Assembly (NCBI GenBank): GCA_018263115.1
Contig: JADFDC010000018.1
Span: 1-41,869, forward strand
Direction: 5' to 3'
DNA: 41,869 bases
Origin: Thiobacillus sp.
GTDB taxonomy: Bacteria > Pseudomonadota > Gammaproteobacteria > Burkholderiales > Thiobacillaceae
Made by a program: the position numbers and the translations under genes. This document shows, in pieces, positions 1 through 7,738 of the stretch (its first letter is position 1; the number at the start of each line of letters is the position of its first letter). The notes under the pieces were generated by a model. It was not told the DNA's origin. It saw only the letters and a program-made list of their open reading frames with translations, and did not search any database.

Positions 1-89
1 TGAAATCCGCTTCTGGCCACACCCAGTACCCGGCACAGACGATCCAGCGGCCAGCGATTGCGATGCTTGGCAATCCAGGCGTACTTCAC
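1..89 (-). CDS. IS3-family transposase OrfB, N-terminal fragment (partial at window edge)
   Basis: In the -1 frame relative to OrfA the reverse strand encodes VKYAWIAKHRNRW, then PLDRLCRVLGVARSGF, the typical beginning of the IS3-family OrfB (HTH_21 region ahead of the rve integrase core). A GTG at 89-87 overlaps the OrfA stop codon, and the same frame stays open back to the A7 slippery tract at 119-125, so it could be made either as a separate OrfB or as an OrfAB fusion. The catalytic DDE residues are beyond the window start, so activity cannot be assessed. Confidence 0.8.
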   Translation of the reverse strand, partial: MKYAWIAKHRNRWPLDRLCRVLGVARSGF

Positions 90-382
90 TTCGACTCTTT
101 CGCGAAGTACGCCGTCGCTTTTTTTAAAATATCGCGTTCCATCCGAACAATGGCCAGTTCGCGCTCCAGTTCACGGATGCGCTGCTGCTCCGCGCTCAGT
201 CCAGGCTTGCCTGATGGTTTGAGCTTGCCAGCCTGGGCCTGCCGTATCCAGCCATGCAGGGACGTCGACGCAATGTCCAGCCGCCTGGCCGCTTCGGACT
301 GTGATAAACCCTGCTCGGTCACCAGCTTGACCGCTTCCATCTTGAATTCTGCCGTGAATACCCGGCGTGGGATTCTTTCCAT
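86..382 (-). CDS. IS3-family transposase OrfA (helix-turn-helix protein)
   Basis: This 98-residue protein is the DNA-binding OrfA of an IS3-type element. Residues 7-50 form the HTH_Tnp_1 region (FTAEFKMEAVKL, then QSEAARRLDI and LHGWIRQ), and residues 66-88 look like the leucine-zipper coiled coil that pairs OrfA with OrfAB. The ATG at 382 is preceded by a strong AGGAGG about 7 bases upstream. The last codons run over an A7 tract (minus strand, 125-119) read as TTA AAA AAA GCG, the usual place for programmed -1 frameshifting in this family. OrfA alone normally acts as a regulator and the frameshift product is the transposase; that is family knowledge, not visible here. Confidence 0.9.
   Translation of the reverse strand: MERIPRRVFTAEFKMEAVKLVTEQGLSQSEAARRLDIASTSLHGWIRQAQAGKLKPSGKPGLSAEQQRIRELERELAIVRMERDILKKATAYFAKESK
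119..125 (-). promoter_or_regulatory. A7 slippery site for -1 frameshifting in the IS3 element
   Basis: Seven consecutive A residues followed by GC on the reverse strand, in the zero frame A AAA AAA G. Re-pairing one base back gives codons AGC GAC GGC and joins directly to the OrfB frame, which is open. The position near the end of orfA is the standard arrangement in IS3 elements. No stimulatory stem-loop was checked. Confidence 0.65.
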
Positions 383-449
383 TTCCTGACCTCCTGTAAG
401 TCGTCATACTATCCTCGACTTATTCGTCCAGAAAATCGGGTCCCGCTCA

Positions 450-718
450 TAGTGACCTCCTTGCCGCGAAATCGTGAAAAATATCGGTCATAAATTTCAA
501 AGTAATGTTTCCACTTGGAGATAGCCTCTCCAGTATTTTTATAAAAAAAATTTTCCAGGTCATTCATATTTAGCTGTCAACCAGTAATTTAAATAAATGG
601 ATTCTACCTTAGTGCAACAAGGCACTAAATTGCCAAATCTACCTTGACAAATTGCTTGCCTTGCGAAAGCAGAGTGGAATGGTTAGAGTTTAATGAATGA
701 ATAATGATTAGGTACACG
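450..718. other. AT-rich spacer between the IS end and the first glycosyltransferase gene
   Basis: This stretch is clearly more AT-rich than its surroundings and has no convincing gene. A short inverted repeat (TTAGTGC at about 609, GCACTAA at about 622) is visible. A TTGACA at 644-649 has no good -10 partner at normal spacing. It presumably carries the promoter of the forward glycan genes, but none could be fixed. Confidence 0.4.
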
Positions 719-1594
719 ATGCAAAAAGTCTCACTCGTCATATTGACCTGGAAAGCGCCCAAGACGCTGAAGCACACATTGGAGAATCTGGCCCCTCTCC
801 TTGATCTGTTTGACGAGAAAATCATCGTTTGCCAGGAGAGCGATCCGGAAGAAATTGCATTGGCAGAAATCTATGGGTTCAAGCCAATCGCGCTCAAGAC
901 AAACGTGGGGATTCAATACGGGATGAAGCAAGCATTTGAGTCCTGTCACAACGAGCAGGTGCTGTTCATGGAAAACGACCTTGTGCTCAAGGCGTCCAGA
1001 GAAGAAGCCGTTCGCACGCTTGACGCCATCAGCAACGCCCTGGCTGAAGGGTCGGCGGAATTCGCAAAATTGCGTTATCTCCCGGAAAGCACAAAGAAAA
1101 GCTTCAAGCGTTTTTGGCGATGCCGGGATGGGCATCCCCGCCGCCGCCTGCTAGGCTATCTTAGATATCGGACGGCAAACCTGACAGCCTCAGACGTTTT
1201 GCATCTGGACATTGCACCTGGCCTCAAAACGGAATTTCTGACGGACATCGGAAATGGCCTTTATGCCACAACGTCCGAATTCAGCAAGTGGGAGAACCGG
1301 GCATTACTGGCAAAACGCTCTTTTTTTCTGGGGGTGCTCATCCCGTTCGCGGAATCGCATCCGACCTCCAGAAATGTGAATGGAATGCCTGATCTGGAAC
1401 ATCGGATCAATTCCCGAGCAAACCGCGATTGGTGGATTGATTCAAGATTCAAACATCTCATTGCTTGCCCCGGCCTGTTTGGTCACCGCCGCCTTGACCG
1501 ATATTCGAAGGATGACAAATGGCAAACGGTCGACCCCGTTGACGATGGTGGTCCAGTTGAACGTGTTGACGAAACTCAGGGTAGGCAGGCGTGA
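719..1594 (+). CDS. Family 2-like glycosyltransferase
   Basis: A protein of about 291 residues that begins VSLVILTWKAPKTLKHTLENL, the N-terminal Rossmann strand and helix of GT-A glycosyltransferases, with an ENDLVL acidic motif near residues 85-90 where the nucleotide-sugar/metal-binding DXD element lies in this fold. It would transfer a sugar in the cytoplasm during synthesis of a surface glycan. An in-frame ATG exists at 704; 719 is preferred because an AGG sits a few bases upstream and the homology begins at once. The stop overlaps the GTG of the next gene (GTGA at 1591-1594), so the two are probably translationally coupled. Acceptor and donor cannot be told from sequence. Confidence 0.7.
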   Translation: MQKVSLVILTWKAPKTLKHTLENLAPLLDLFDEKIIVCQESDPEEIALAEIYGFKPIALKTNVGIQYGMKQAFESCHNEQVLFMENDLVLKASREEAVRTLDAISNALAEGSAEFAKLRYLPESTKKSFKRFWRCRDGHPRRRLLGYLRYRTANLTASDVLHLDIAPGLKTEFLTDIGNGLYATTSEFSKWENRALLAKRSFFLGVLIPFAESHPTSRNVNGMPDLEHRINSRANRDWWIDSRFKHLIACPGLFGHRRLDRYSKDDKWQTVDPVDDGGPVERVDETQGRQA

Positions 1595-2655
1595 CAGACA
1601 CGAGTTGTCGTTTGACTCGGGTGAAATTCATCAGCCGACAGGACCCGCGCGAATGGCAGCGCTACTTCCCCGCGGAGGATGGTTGCTGGGCGAACTGCGA
1701 ATTTGTTTTCGACCGTGATGCGCGCGACTACGACTGGCTGGTGGTATACGATGACGTCCCGCCCTCGACAGGACAGACACGCAATAGTGCGTTCGAGAAC
1801 CTCGCATGCAGCCGCGAGAATACGCTGCTGGTCACGACCGAGCCTTCGTCGATAAAAGCCTACGGGCGTGGTTTCGCGGCCCAGTTTGGCCATGTTCTTA
1901 CCAGCCAGCCTGCTTGGGCGCTGCCGCATATCCGGCGGCATTATCAACAAGCCGCTAACCACTGGTTCTTCGGAAGCGGGCGCGCACATTGCATCAGCCG
2001 GTCGGAACTTATCCGTGGTCCGCAACCAGCGTACAAGACACAACTGATATCGGTAGTTTATTCTCCAAAGCGCCAATGGCACACGCTTCACGCCCAGCGC
2101 TTCAACTTCATTGAGGCCATGCGTCGTCTGTTGCCGGAGATGGTCGTATTTGGACGCGGCGCCAGGCCGATGGATGACAAGGCAGAGGCACTGGCGCCTT
2201 TTCGTTACCACCTTGCGGTGGAAAATCATATTGGGCCACATCACATTACTGAAAAGCTTACTGATGCTTTCCTGGGTCGATGCCTGGCTTTTTATTCAGG
2301 CGCCCCGAATGCAACTGAATACTTTCCGCCCGACAGCTTTATACCGATCGACATTCACCAGCCAGAGCGGGTTGCCGAGACTGTTCGCAAAGCCATCCAG
2401 GATGACGAGTGGACAAGACGCCTGCCTGCCATAGAGGAAGCGCGCCGCCGCGTACTGGAAGAGCAGCATATTTTTGCGGTGGTCTGCGGAATTATTTCAG
2501 GCAGTGCTTCACAGGCAGCCTGCCAGCCGGAAGCCAACGGTCTTGTTCTCAGCCGGCATGCCTGGCGCAAACGACACAAGATCGGGGCGGCTTTGCATAT
2601 GCTGGAGAAGCTTTATGTTCGCGGCCGATCCCTTGCCGGAAAATTTCGTCCCTAA
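1591..2655 (+). CDS. Glycosyltransferase family 10 (alpha-1,3-fucosyltransferase-like) protein
   Basis: 354 residues starting at GTG, which overlaps the preceding stop. The C-terminal half has the GT10 donor-binding signature: FRYHLAVENHIGPHHITEKL at about residues 204-223, then DAFLGRCLAFYSGAPNATEY and FPPDSFIPIDI. Known GT10 enzymes move fucose from GDP-fucose onto GlcNAc or glucose residues of lipopolysaccharide or glycans; bacterial members (as in Helicobacter) decorate O-antigen. The N-terminal acceptor domain is less conserved, so acceptor and linkage are unknown. No GDP-fucose synthesis genes (gmd, fcl) are in this window. It sits in a forward trio with a GT2-like gene and a GT9 gene. 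Confidence 0.85.
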   Translation: MTDTSCRLTRVKFISRQDPREWQRYFPAEDGCWANCEFVFDRDARDYDWLVVYDDVPPSTGQTRNSAFENLACSRENTLLVTTEPSSIKAYGRGFAAQFGHVLTSQPAWALPHIRRHYQQAANHWFFGSGRAHCISRSELIRGPQPAYKTQLISVVYSPKRQWHTLHAQRFNFIEAMRRLLPEMVVFGRGARPMDDKAEALAPFRYHLAVENHIGPHHITEKLTDAFLGRCLAFYSGAPNATEYFPPDSFIPIDIHQPERVAETVRKAIQDDEWTRRLPAIEEARRRVLEEQHIFAVVCGIISGSASQAACQPEANGLVLSRHAWRKRHKIGAALHMLEKLYVRGRSLAGKFRP

Positions 2656-2672
2656 TCCAGACATTGCACAAG

Positions 2673-3611
2673 ATGACTTCGTCCGCGGAAAAAATTCTGA
2701 TCATCAAGCTTGGCGCATTCGGCGATGTCGTCCAGGCTGACGGGGCCCTGCGCGATATCCGTGCTTACCATGCGGATGCCGAGATCGTGCTGCTTACAAC
2801 GCCACCCTTTAAAAAATTGATGCAGCGCTGCCCGCATGTGGACCGCGTGCTGACCGCACCTCGTGCGCCGTTCTGGAAGCTGGGAGAATGGTTGAAGCTT
2901 GCCCGCATGTTCAGAGACGAGGGATTTACCCGGGTCTACGATTTGCAGAAACAGGACCGAACCAGACTGTATCGCAAGCTGTTTTTTCGTAATGTCATCT
3001 GGAGCGGCGAGCAAATCCAACCGCGCCCGCCCTCAGCGCTCGCGGGTTTTGTTACACAGCTTGAAAACGCGGGTATCCCTGCTACCCATTGTCTGACCCC
3101 GGATGTTTCCTGGATGGCGGATGACATGAGTGCTTTTCTGAAGCAGGAAGGTGTCCGCAAGCCCTATATTGTTTTGATTCCAGGCTGCTCCGCGCGCCAT
3201 CCGGAAAAGCGCTGGCCCTATTATGCGGAACTGGCAACTGCCCTGATCGAGTGCGGTTACGATGTCGTTACCGCACCGGGGCCTGACGAAATCGACTTGG
3301 CCAAGAGTATTCCCGGCCACACGCTGCTCGGGACGAACGGCTTTCTGAACTGGTTCGAACTCGCGGGGGTGCTCAAGGACGCGCGTTTTGTTGTTGGAAA
3401 CGACACCGGCCCAAGCCATGTTGCTTCCTGCCTCGGCAAGTCGGGACTGGTGCTTTTCGGCTCGCACACCACAGCAGCGCGCACGGGAATTTGCCGCGCA
3501 GATTTTCATGCAATCGAGGTGGCTGATCTTGCCAGTCTTACTGTTAAAGCCGTACTGGATGTGATTTTACCGAAGCTGCCGCCTCTGGATACTACGGCTC
3601 TGAACAATTAG
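2673..3611 (+). CDS. Glycosyltransferase family 9 (heptosyltransferase-like) protein
   Basis: 312 residues from ATG 2673. The N-terminus ILIIKLGAFGDVVQADGALR is the GT9 signature strand-loop with the conserved GD pair. The C-terminal domain has IPGCSARHPEKRWP near residue 170 and VGNDTGPSHVASCLG near 242, both typical of ADP-heptose:LPS heptosyltransferases and related enzymes. The open frame reaches back to 2409, but that part overlaps the GT10 gene in another frame and lacks family similarity, so 2673 is the real start. The stop overlaps the convergent FkbM gene's stop by four bases. A role in lipopolysaccharide core assembly at the inner face of the membrane is inferred. Confidence 0.87.
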   Translation: MTSSAEKILIIKLGAFGDVVQADGALRDIRAYHADAEIVLLTTPPFKKLMQRCPHVDRVLTAPRAPFWKLGEWLKLARMFRDEGFTRVYDLQKQDRTRLYRKLFFRNVIWSGEQIQPRPPSALAGFVTQLENAGIPATHCLTPDVSWMADDMSAFLKQEGVRKPYIVLIPGCSARHPEKRWPYYAELATALIECGYDVVTAPGPDEIDLAKSIPGHTLLGTNGFLNWFELAGVLKDARFVVGNDTGPSHVASCLGKSGLVLFGSHTTAARTGICRADFHAIEVADLASLTVKAVLDVILPKLPPLDTTALNN

Positions 3612-4423
3612 GTGTCGGAATTTTCCAGACGAAGAATGGAATTTCCGCGGGTTCGTGCAACCTCCCTGTAACCGGCCTTTCGCAAGTATCCCCATAAATC
3701 TTCAGCCCAATCCTTGTCGGATGTGTGTTCGATAACGATGTGCTTTGGATAGAGTGACCGCTCCGCCTCCCGGAAGAAGGGGATCAGGACCTTGTCCTCA
3801 TAACCCTCAACATCGATTTTCAGCGCGTCGATGGATTCAACTTTGTGCCTGCGCAGAATGCTTATCAGCTTTTCTACCTTGACTTCGATGCTGGTGGGTG
3901 ATGGTGTGTCGACGACGTGCGCACCACCCAGCCCGCCGTCCAGGTCCAAATGCATGGCGCTTTCTACTGGGCCAGCAGCGCAGCTTTCCAGAGCAAAATG
4001 CAGTTTCCTCTTTTGAATAAGGTCATCGATCAAACCGATGTTTTTCCTGATGCGTTCGCACATTGCGGGATTAGGTTCGATGGCAATCACTTTTGAACCT
4101 GGCGCTGCGTGATAAAGAATTATCTGACTATAAAAGCCTGAATTGGCGCCAATGTCGATAAAAGTGGGCGTTCCAGAACTGCATAATTTAATCAGATAGT
4201 TTGTTTCCTTGACGTTGTAGTAATTGAAAAGACCTTTAAGCTCGGTTGGGTTGTCAAGCCGAAAATAGAAGGGAACGCCTCGATAGGTGGTTTGGACTGC
4301 ATGGTCAATCCGCATCTGGAAGAAATTCATCCAGAAACGGCGTAACAGTCCCCTGTTGAAAGGTGGAGTGCGGGCCAGAAACAATAAAACTCTATAAGGT
4401 AATCCCAGGTTGTCAGATGACAT
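3608..4423 (-). CDS. FkbM-family methyltransferase
   Basis: 271 residues from ATG 4423 (a TTG codon directly before it is a less likely start). The SAM-binding motif I, TFIDIGANSGFYSQ, is at about residues 87-99, followed by the acidic loop VIAIEPNP and by LKIDVEGYEDKVL near 202-213, the hallmark of Methyltransf_21/FkbM enzymes. Members O-methylate sugars or polyketides; in polysaccharide loci they often methylate a glycan residue. It is the last gene of a reverse-strand glycan run. The 3' end overlaps that of the GT9 gene, so the two transcripts converge without a spacer. Confidence 0.87.
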   Translation of the reverse strand: MSSDNLGLPYRVLLFLARTPPFNRGLLRRFWMNFFQMRIDHAVQTTYRGVPFYFRLDNPTELKGLFNYYNVKETNYLIKLCSSGTPTFIDIGANSGFYSQIILYHAAPGSKVIAIEPNPAMCERIRKNIGLIDDLIQKRKLHFALESCAAGPVESAMHLDLDGGLGGAHVVDTPSPTSIEVKVEKLISILRRHKVESIDALKIDVEGYEDKVLIPFFREAERSLYPKHIVIEHTSDKDWAEDLWGYLRKAGYREVARTRGNSILRLENSDT

Positions 4424-4495
4424 CAATGCACGCCAAGAAAGAAATTCTGTTTTGTTTATGGGGCAGAGCTTTTGTGGCTGATGGGCGTTCGCTCA

Positions 4496-4921
4496 TCAGG
4501 AAAATTCAGTGTAGGACTTTTCCTCGACAATGCTTGAGCCGCTCAGTTCGTTGATGGATTTCTTGATTGCAGCACGCTTGTCGTTCTGGATATACACGGA
4601 GCGGGCCAGTTCGATGAATGTTGGCCCAAAATCCTTCCTGGCTTCGCAAGCCCGGATATCGTCCTCAATTATCCATAGCGCCTCGTTGACCTTTCGCAGT
4701 TGATCCTCCATCTGCTGAAGTTCTCTGGATGGTAGAAGGTGAGTGGTGCAGGCCTGACTTAAAACGGAAAGTTCATGTTTTACGTTACCGAGTTTGGCCG
4801 GATCTGAAATACGTTCAGCCTTGATCTTCAAAATAGTGATTTTGTCGATCAGTTCTCCCGCGCCAACTTCGATCAAAATTGACCCCTGATTTTGATTGCT
4901 TGTCTGCATGACTTGGCTCAT
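4496..4921 (-). CDS. DUF6165-family protein of unknown function
   Basis: A 141-residue soluble protein without signal peptide or membrane segment. The region IEVGAGELIDKITILKIKAE (residues 17-36), followed by L-NVKHEL and a long helical stretch, matches what I recall of the DUF6165 family; that assignment is from memory. Much of the protein is predicted by eye to be amphipathic helix. Members tend to lie in polysaccharide gene clusters, and here it sits between two methyltransferase genes in a reverse-strand run. No catalytic motif is evident, so a structural or partner role is as likely as an enzymatic one. Confidence 0.7.
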   Translation of the reverse strand: MSQVMQTSNQNQGSILIEVGAGELIDKITILKIKAERISDPAKLGNVKHELSVLSQACTTHLLPSRELQQMEDQLRKVNEALWIIEDDIRACEARKDFGPTFIELARSVYIQNDKRAAIKKSINELSGSSIVEEKSYTEFS

Positions 4922-4974
4922 TTTCTCAAGCTGGTTGAATGATGCATGAATTGGTGTAATCGGCTGACTTTAAT

Positions 4975-5700
4975 TCAAGGGTTTGGCAATGCCGAGGCGC
5001 CTTCTTCAGGGACACGAAGAATCCCAATTCCAAAGCCGCATTGATCAGGGTTATCTACAAATTCCGTGGCGAATGGAGAATTATTAAGATGTTTCCAAAG
5101 GTGATAAACCTGGTTTGTGACAAGAGGTTGATTTTCGACAATGTCGTGGAAAGCTATTAGCCCGCCGGACCGTACGAATTCCCTATAGTCGAGATAGTCC
5201 TGAGTAACCCCCCGTTCGGTGTGGTCACCATCGATGAACAGAAAATCAACTTTATCTCCTTTGAGTTCATTGGCCACTCTTGTCTTGAATCCTGGATCAT
5301 GCGAATTGCCGCTCAAAAGACTGACTTTGCAGTTGGAGCCCGGGGGGGGGAAGCGGGAAAAGAGCTTGGTTTGATGTGTCATGTCCTGGATGTCGCAAGT
5401 GATTACCCTTTCGGTGGCCAGGGTCGACCATATCAAGGATGTTCCACCGCTGGCTGTGCCAATTTCCAGAATGGTTTTAGGTTTGAGTTCGCGCACTGCT
5501 TCAGCAAGACGGGTGATTTCGGATCGAATCTGCTGGGTTTTGACACGCATGTAGCCACCGCCACCAAAAGTCATGGCCCAGTCAAGAACCTCTTCAAGGT
5601 TGCGTGGCTTCGAATGATACTCAGCAAGGCGCTTGTTGGCATAACTCGCGTTCAATGGAAGCCTGATCAGGCGTCCAATTTTCTTTAAGGTGGTGTTCAT
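4975..5700 (-). CDS. Class I SAM-dependent methyltransferase (Methyltransf_24 / CmcI-like)
   Basis: 241 residues. Motif I is TILEIGTASGGTS at residues 76-88, the acidic post-II loop is VITCDIQD at 99-106, and FLFIDGDHTERGVTQDYLDY at 154-173 is characteristic of CmcI/Methyltransf_24 proteins. These methylate small molecules or sugars. Its context between the GT4 and DUF6165 genes suggests modification of a surface glycan. Codons for residues 117-120 contain nine consecutive C bases (plus-strand G tract 5342-5350), currently in frame. The AT-rich gap of about 40 bases to the GT4 gene upstream may allow separate initiation. Confidence 0.85.
   Translation of the reverse strand: MNTTLKKIGRLIRLPLNASYANKRLAEYHSKPRNLEEVLDWAMTFGGGGYMRVKTQQIRSEITRLAEAVRELKPKTILEIGTASGGTSLIWSTLATERVITCDIQDMTHQTKLFSRFPPPGSNCKVSLLSGNSHDPGFKTRVANELKGDKVDFLFIDGDHTERGVTQDYLDYREFVRSGGLIAFHDIVENQPLVTNQVYHLWKHLNNSPFATEFVDNPDQCGFGIGILRVPEEGASALPNP
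5342..5350 (-). repeat. C9 homopolymer tract inside the methyltransferase coding sequence
   Basis: On the plus strand the bases after C5341 are nine Gs, so the gene (reverse strand) reads TTC CCC CCC CCG GGC, Phe-Pro-Pro-Pro-Gly. Long G/C tracts in glycan-modifying genes are classic slipped-strand phase-variation sites. At nine units the frame is intact; gain or loss of one base would truncate the protein shortly after residue 120. Confidence 0.7.
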
Positions 5701-5738
5701 ATAAACCCTGAAAACTTAATAAAAAAATAAATCCACTA

Positions 5739-6854
5739 TTACCTGCAATGGTTTTGGTATATCGCCAAGGTTGCTTTGAGCATGTCGAGCAGTGTGTTCA
5801 AGGAAACCTGCAACTTGATTCTCTTGTGTGCCTGAATAAGGCTGCATTTTCTCATAATACCGGCGATATCCCCCAGTGGAACCCGACCTTGGGCGTATAA
5901 ACCCTTCAGCTGTTCTCCCACGCCTCCATGATCATAGCCGATGACCGGCACGCCCATGCTCAGGGCTTCCAGCGTGGTGCGGCCGAAGGACTCGGGTTGT
6001 GTTGAGAGGGAAAGCACGATATCTGAAACTGCCATGATTTCACGCAGGTCATGGCGATGCCCGGTGAAGGTGATGTCTTCGGTAAGACCTGATGCATTGA
6101 TCTTTTCTTTCAGCTCGATCAGGTAGCGCTGCTTGTTCGAGCTAGCGCCGCCTACGATCAGGCCGTGGACGGACTCGCCATGCTTCCTGAGCCGCGCAAT
6201 CAGTTCGATGAAGTCTTCGTGGCCCTTTAGTCGTGTGATGCGGCCGGGCAAGGTGAGCACTTTCTTGCCGGCGAGCTGGGGGTGCTGGTGCTGCCAGGCA
6301 GCCAGCCATTCTGCAGACGGCTGGTAACCATGCGGATACTCAGCAGGATCGATGCCCCTTGGAATCACCACGATGCGCTCGGCTGGAACCTTCGGGTAGT
6401 TGCGCAGAATGTAATCGCGCACGGTTTCCGAGACCGCGATGATGCGCTCGCCCTTTGTCATCACTGCACTATATGGATTAACCGAATAAAGCCCGTGCAC
6501 GGTGGTGATGAAGCGCGGCCGCGTTGCAGGGTTCATGCCATTCCACGCCAGATAGCAGATCCAGGCGGGCATGCGCGAACGGGCATGGAGGATGTCGACC
6601 TTGTTGTCGATCAGGAATCGACGCAGGTGGGGAATCAGGCGCAGGGTCCACGGGCTTTTTTTGCCGATGTCCCAGTCGAAATGCTCGCTGCCTTCGTGTT
6701 GCAGTTGTTCGACCATGCGTCCACCGGCCGAGATCACCAGCGAGCGGTGTCCATGTTCGACCAGATATTTGCCGACTTCCAGCGTGCCGCGCTCCACGCC
6801 GCCGGATTGAAGTGCGGGCAGGACTTGCAGAACGGTCAGTTTATTTTCAGACAT
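5739..6854 (-). CDS. Glycosyltransferase family 4 protein
   Basis: 371 residues with the GT-B layout. The N-terminal domain begins VLQVLPALQSGGVERGTLEV with the glycine-rich acceptor-side loop, and the C-terminal domain has the E-x7-E element PESFGRTTLEALSMGVPVIG at about residues 286-305 and LPGRITRLKGHEDFIEL (about 204-220), all standard for GT4 retaining enzymes such as WaaG. It is probably a cytoplasmic or peripheral enzyme adding a hexose to lipopolysaccharide core or another surface glycan; donor sugar unknown. Its start overlaps the end of the ELM1-family gene by 19 bases, which indicates co-transcription. Confidence 0.88.
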   Translation of the reverse strand: MSENKLTVLQVLPALQSGGVERGTLEVGKYLVEHGHRSLVISAGGRMVEQLQHEGSEHFDWDIGKKSPWTLRLIPHLRRFLIDNKVDILHARSRMPAWICYLAWNGMNPATRPRFITTVHGLYSVNPYSAVMTKGERIIAVSETVRDYILRNYPKVPAERIVVIPRGIDPAEYPHGYQPSAEWLAAWQHQHPQLAGKKVLTLPGRITRLKGHEDFIELIARLRKHGESVHGLIVGGASSNKQRYLIELKEKINASGLTEDITFTGHRHDLREIMAVSDIVLSLSTQPESFGRTTLEALSMGVPVIGYDHGGVGEQLKGLYAQGRVPLGDIAGIMRKCSLIQAHKRIKLQVSLNTLLDMLKATLAIYQNHCR

Positions 6855-7738
6855 TGCAGGAGCACTTTGGCGCAGTGCTCGGCCTCGTTCAAGGGGTGCG
6901 TGTTGGTCAGGAGTTTGCCAGTGGCTTGCCAGTCGGCAAATGAAGTCAGGCGTTTTTCATTGATCAGCTTTTCAAGGCCACGCGCCACACGGCCGGGCTT
7001 TAGAAACGGGAGTTCAAAACAGCCCACAGCGGCGCCTGAGGTCAAGGCTTCATACACCATGGAGGCGCTGTCGGGCGTCACCCATACCTGAGCGGAGTGC
7101 GCGAGGTGTTCCGGCAGCCATTCCGGCCCGACATTGTCATGTGTAACGGCATGCAGATTGGGCAGACCCAGTTTTTCAACATTGGTGATGAAGCTGGCGA
7201 GCGTGCGGCGTGACGTGGTCAGGTACCAGGTGATTCTAGGCTGATGCAAGGCGATCAGGTGGATTTGTTTGAGCAGGGCAGTTTCGCTCCAGCCGTATTC
7301 GGAGGACGGGCCGCCGATCAGGATCAAGCCGGATTCCGGATTCGGCTGGCCGGGCTGGATGCGGTTGATGGGGCCGATGGTCGAAATCATGCCCGTCCCT
7401 TTCGGAAGCGCATCATGTTCAGGCGCCACTACCCAATCGAACCAGGATAGGGGCAGGGAGGGTTTCATCAGCACGGCAATTTTTCCGCCGTATGCGCGCC
7501 GCGCCGCCAGCATGGGCGAGTGCGTGGCATGACCCGCGCCGATGATCAGATCAGGTTTGGGCAATTGCCTTCCTTCAGGAAACCGCTTGAACAGCCAGTT
7601 GAAAAAAAACGGCCAGCCTTTGGAGACTGAAAGCGTTTCCACCTTGCAGGGAGTCAACTTGCACAGCGCCTCGACCAGGCCCAGCGTCTGGTTTTCGTGG
7701 CCGCGCTTGCCGTCGGTGAATCGCCAGATGGTCAGCAT
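6836..7738 (-). CDS. Mitochondrial fission ELM1-family protein (DUF1022), putative glycosyltransferase-like
   Basis: 300 residues from ATG 7738, chosen because MLTIWRFTDGKRGHENQTLG is the conserved start of this family; the frame is open to 7756. The fold looks like a GT-B protein: a central GGPSSEYGW loop and VTPDSASMVYEALTSGAAVG near residue 218, resembling nucleotide-sugar binding loops in MurG/GT28 enzymes. The name comes from a plant homologue; bacterial members are uncharacterised but commonly lie beside lipopolysaccharide-core genes, as here. The start codon nearly touches the preceding thiO-like stop (ATGCTGA), pointing to translational coupling. A glycan-related role is inference. 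Confidence 0.8.
   Translation of the reverse strand: MLTIWRFTDGKRGHENQTLGLVEALCKLTPCKVETLSVSKGWPFFFNWLFKRFPEGRQLPKPDLIIGAGHATHSPMLAARRAYGGKIAVLMKPSLPLSWFDWVVAPEHDALPKGTGMISTIGPINRIQPGQPNPESGLILIGGPSSEYGWSETALLKQIHLIALHQPRITWYLTTSRRTLASFITNVEKLGLPNLHAVTHDNVGPEWLPEHLAHSAQVWVTPDSASMVYEALTSGAAVGCFELPFLKPGRVARGLEKLINEKRLTSFADWQATGKLLTNTHPLNEAEHCAKVLLQCLKIN

Larger units (their letters stand above)
1..449 (-). mobile_element. IS3-family insertion sequence, orfA-proximal end (cut by window edge)
   Basis: The reverse strand carries an orfA with a helix-turn-helix and, in the -1 frame, the beginning of an orfB integrase, which is the layout of IS3-family elements. The outer end is placed at 449 because the reverse strand there starts TGAGCGGGACCCGATTTTC, which resembles the terminal repeats of IS150-like members (TG, then ACCC, then ATTTT, then TGGACG). 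The other end and the DDE domain lie outside the window, so completeness and target duplication cannot be judged. The element borders the glycan gene region. Confidence 0.8.

Noticed and set aside
644-680. TTGACA box upstream of the first glycosyltransferase
   Set aside because: No acceptable -10 hexamer lies 15 to 19 bases downstream.
2409-2672. N-terminal extension of the GT9 gene
   Set aside because: It overlaps the GT10 gene in another frame, has no similarity, and the GT9 signature begins directly after ATG 2673.
6282-7091. Open frame of 269 codons on the plus strand across the GT4 and ELM1 genes
   Set aside because: Shadow of two well-recognised reverse-strand genes with GC-rich codon bias; no family features.
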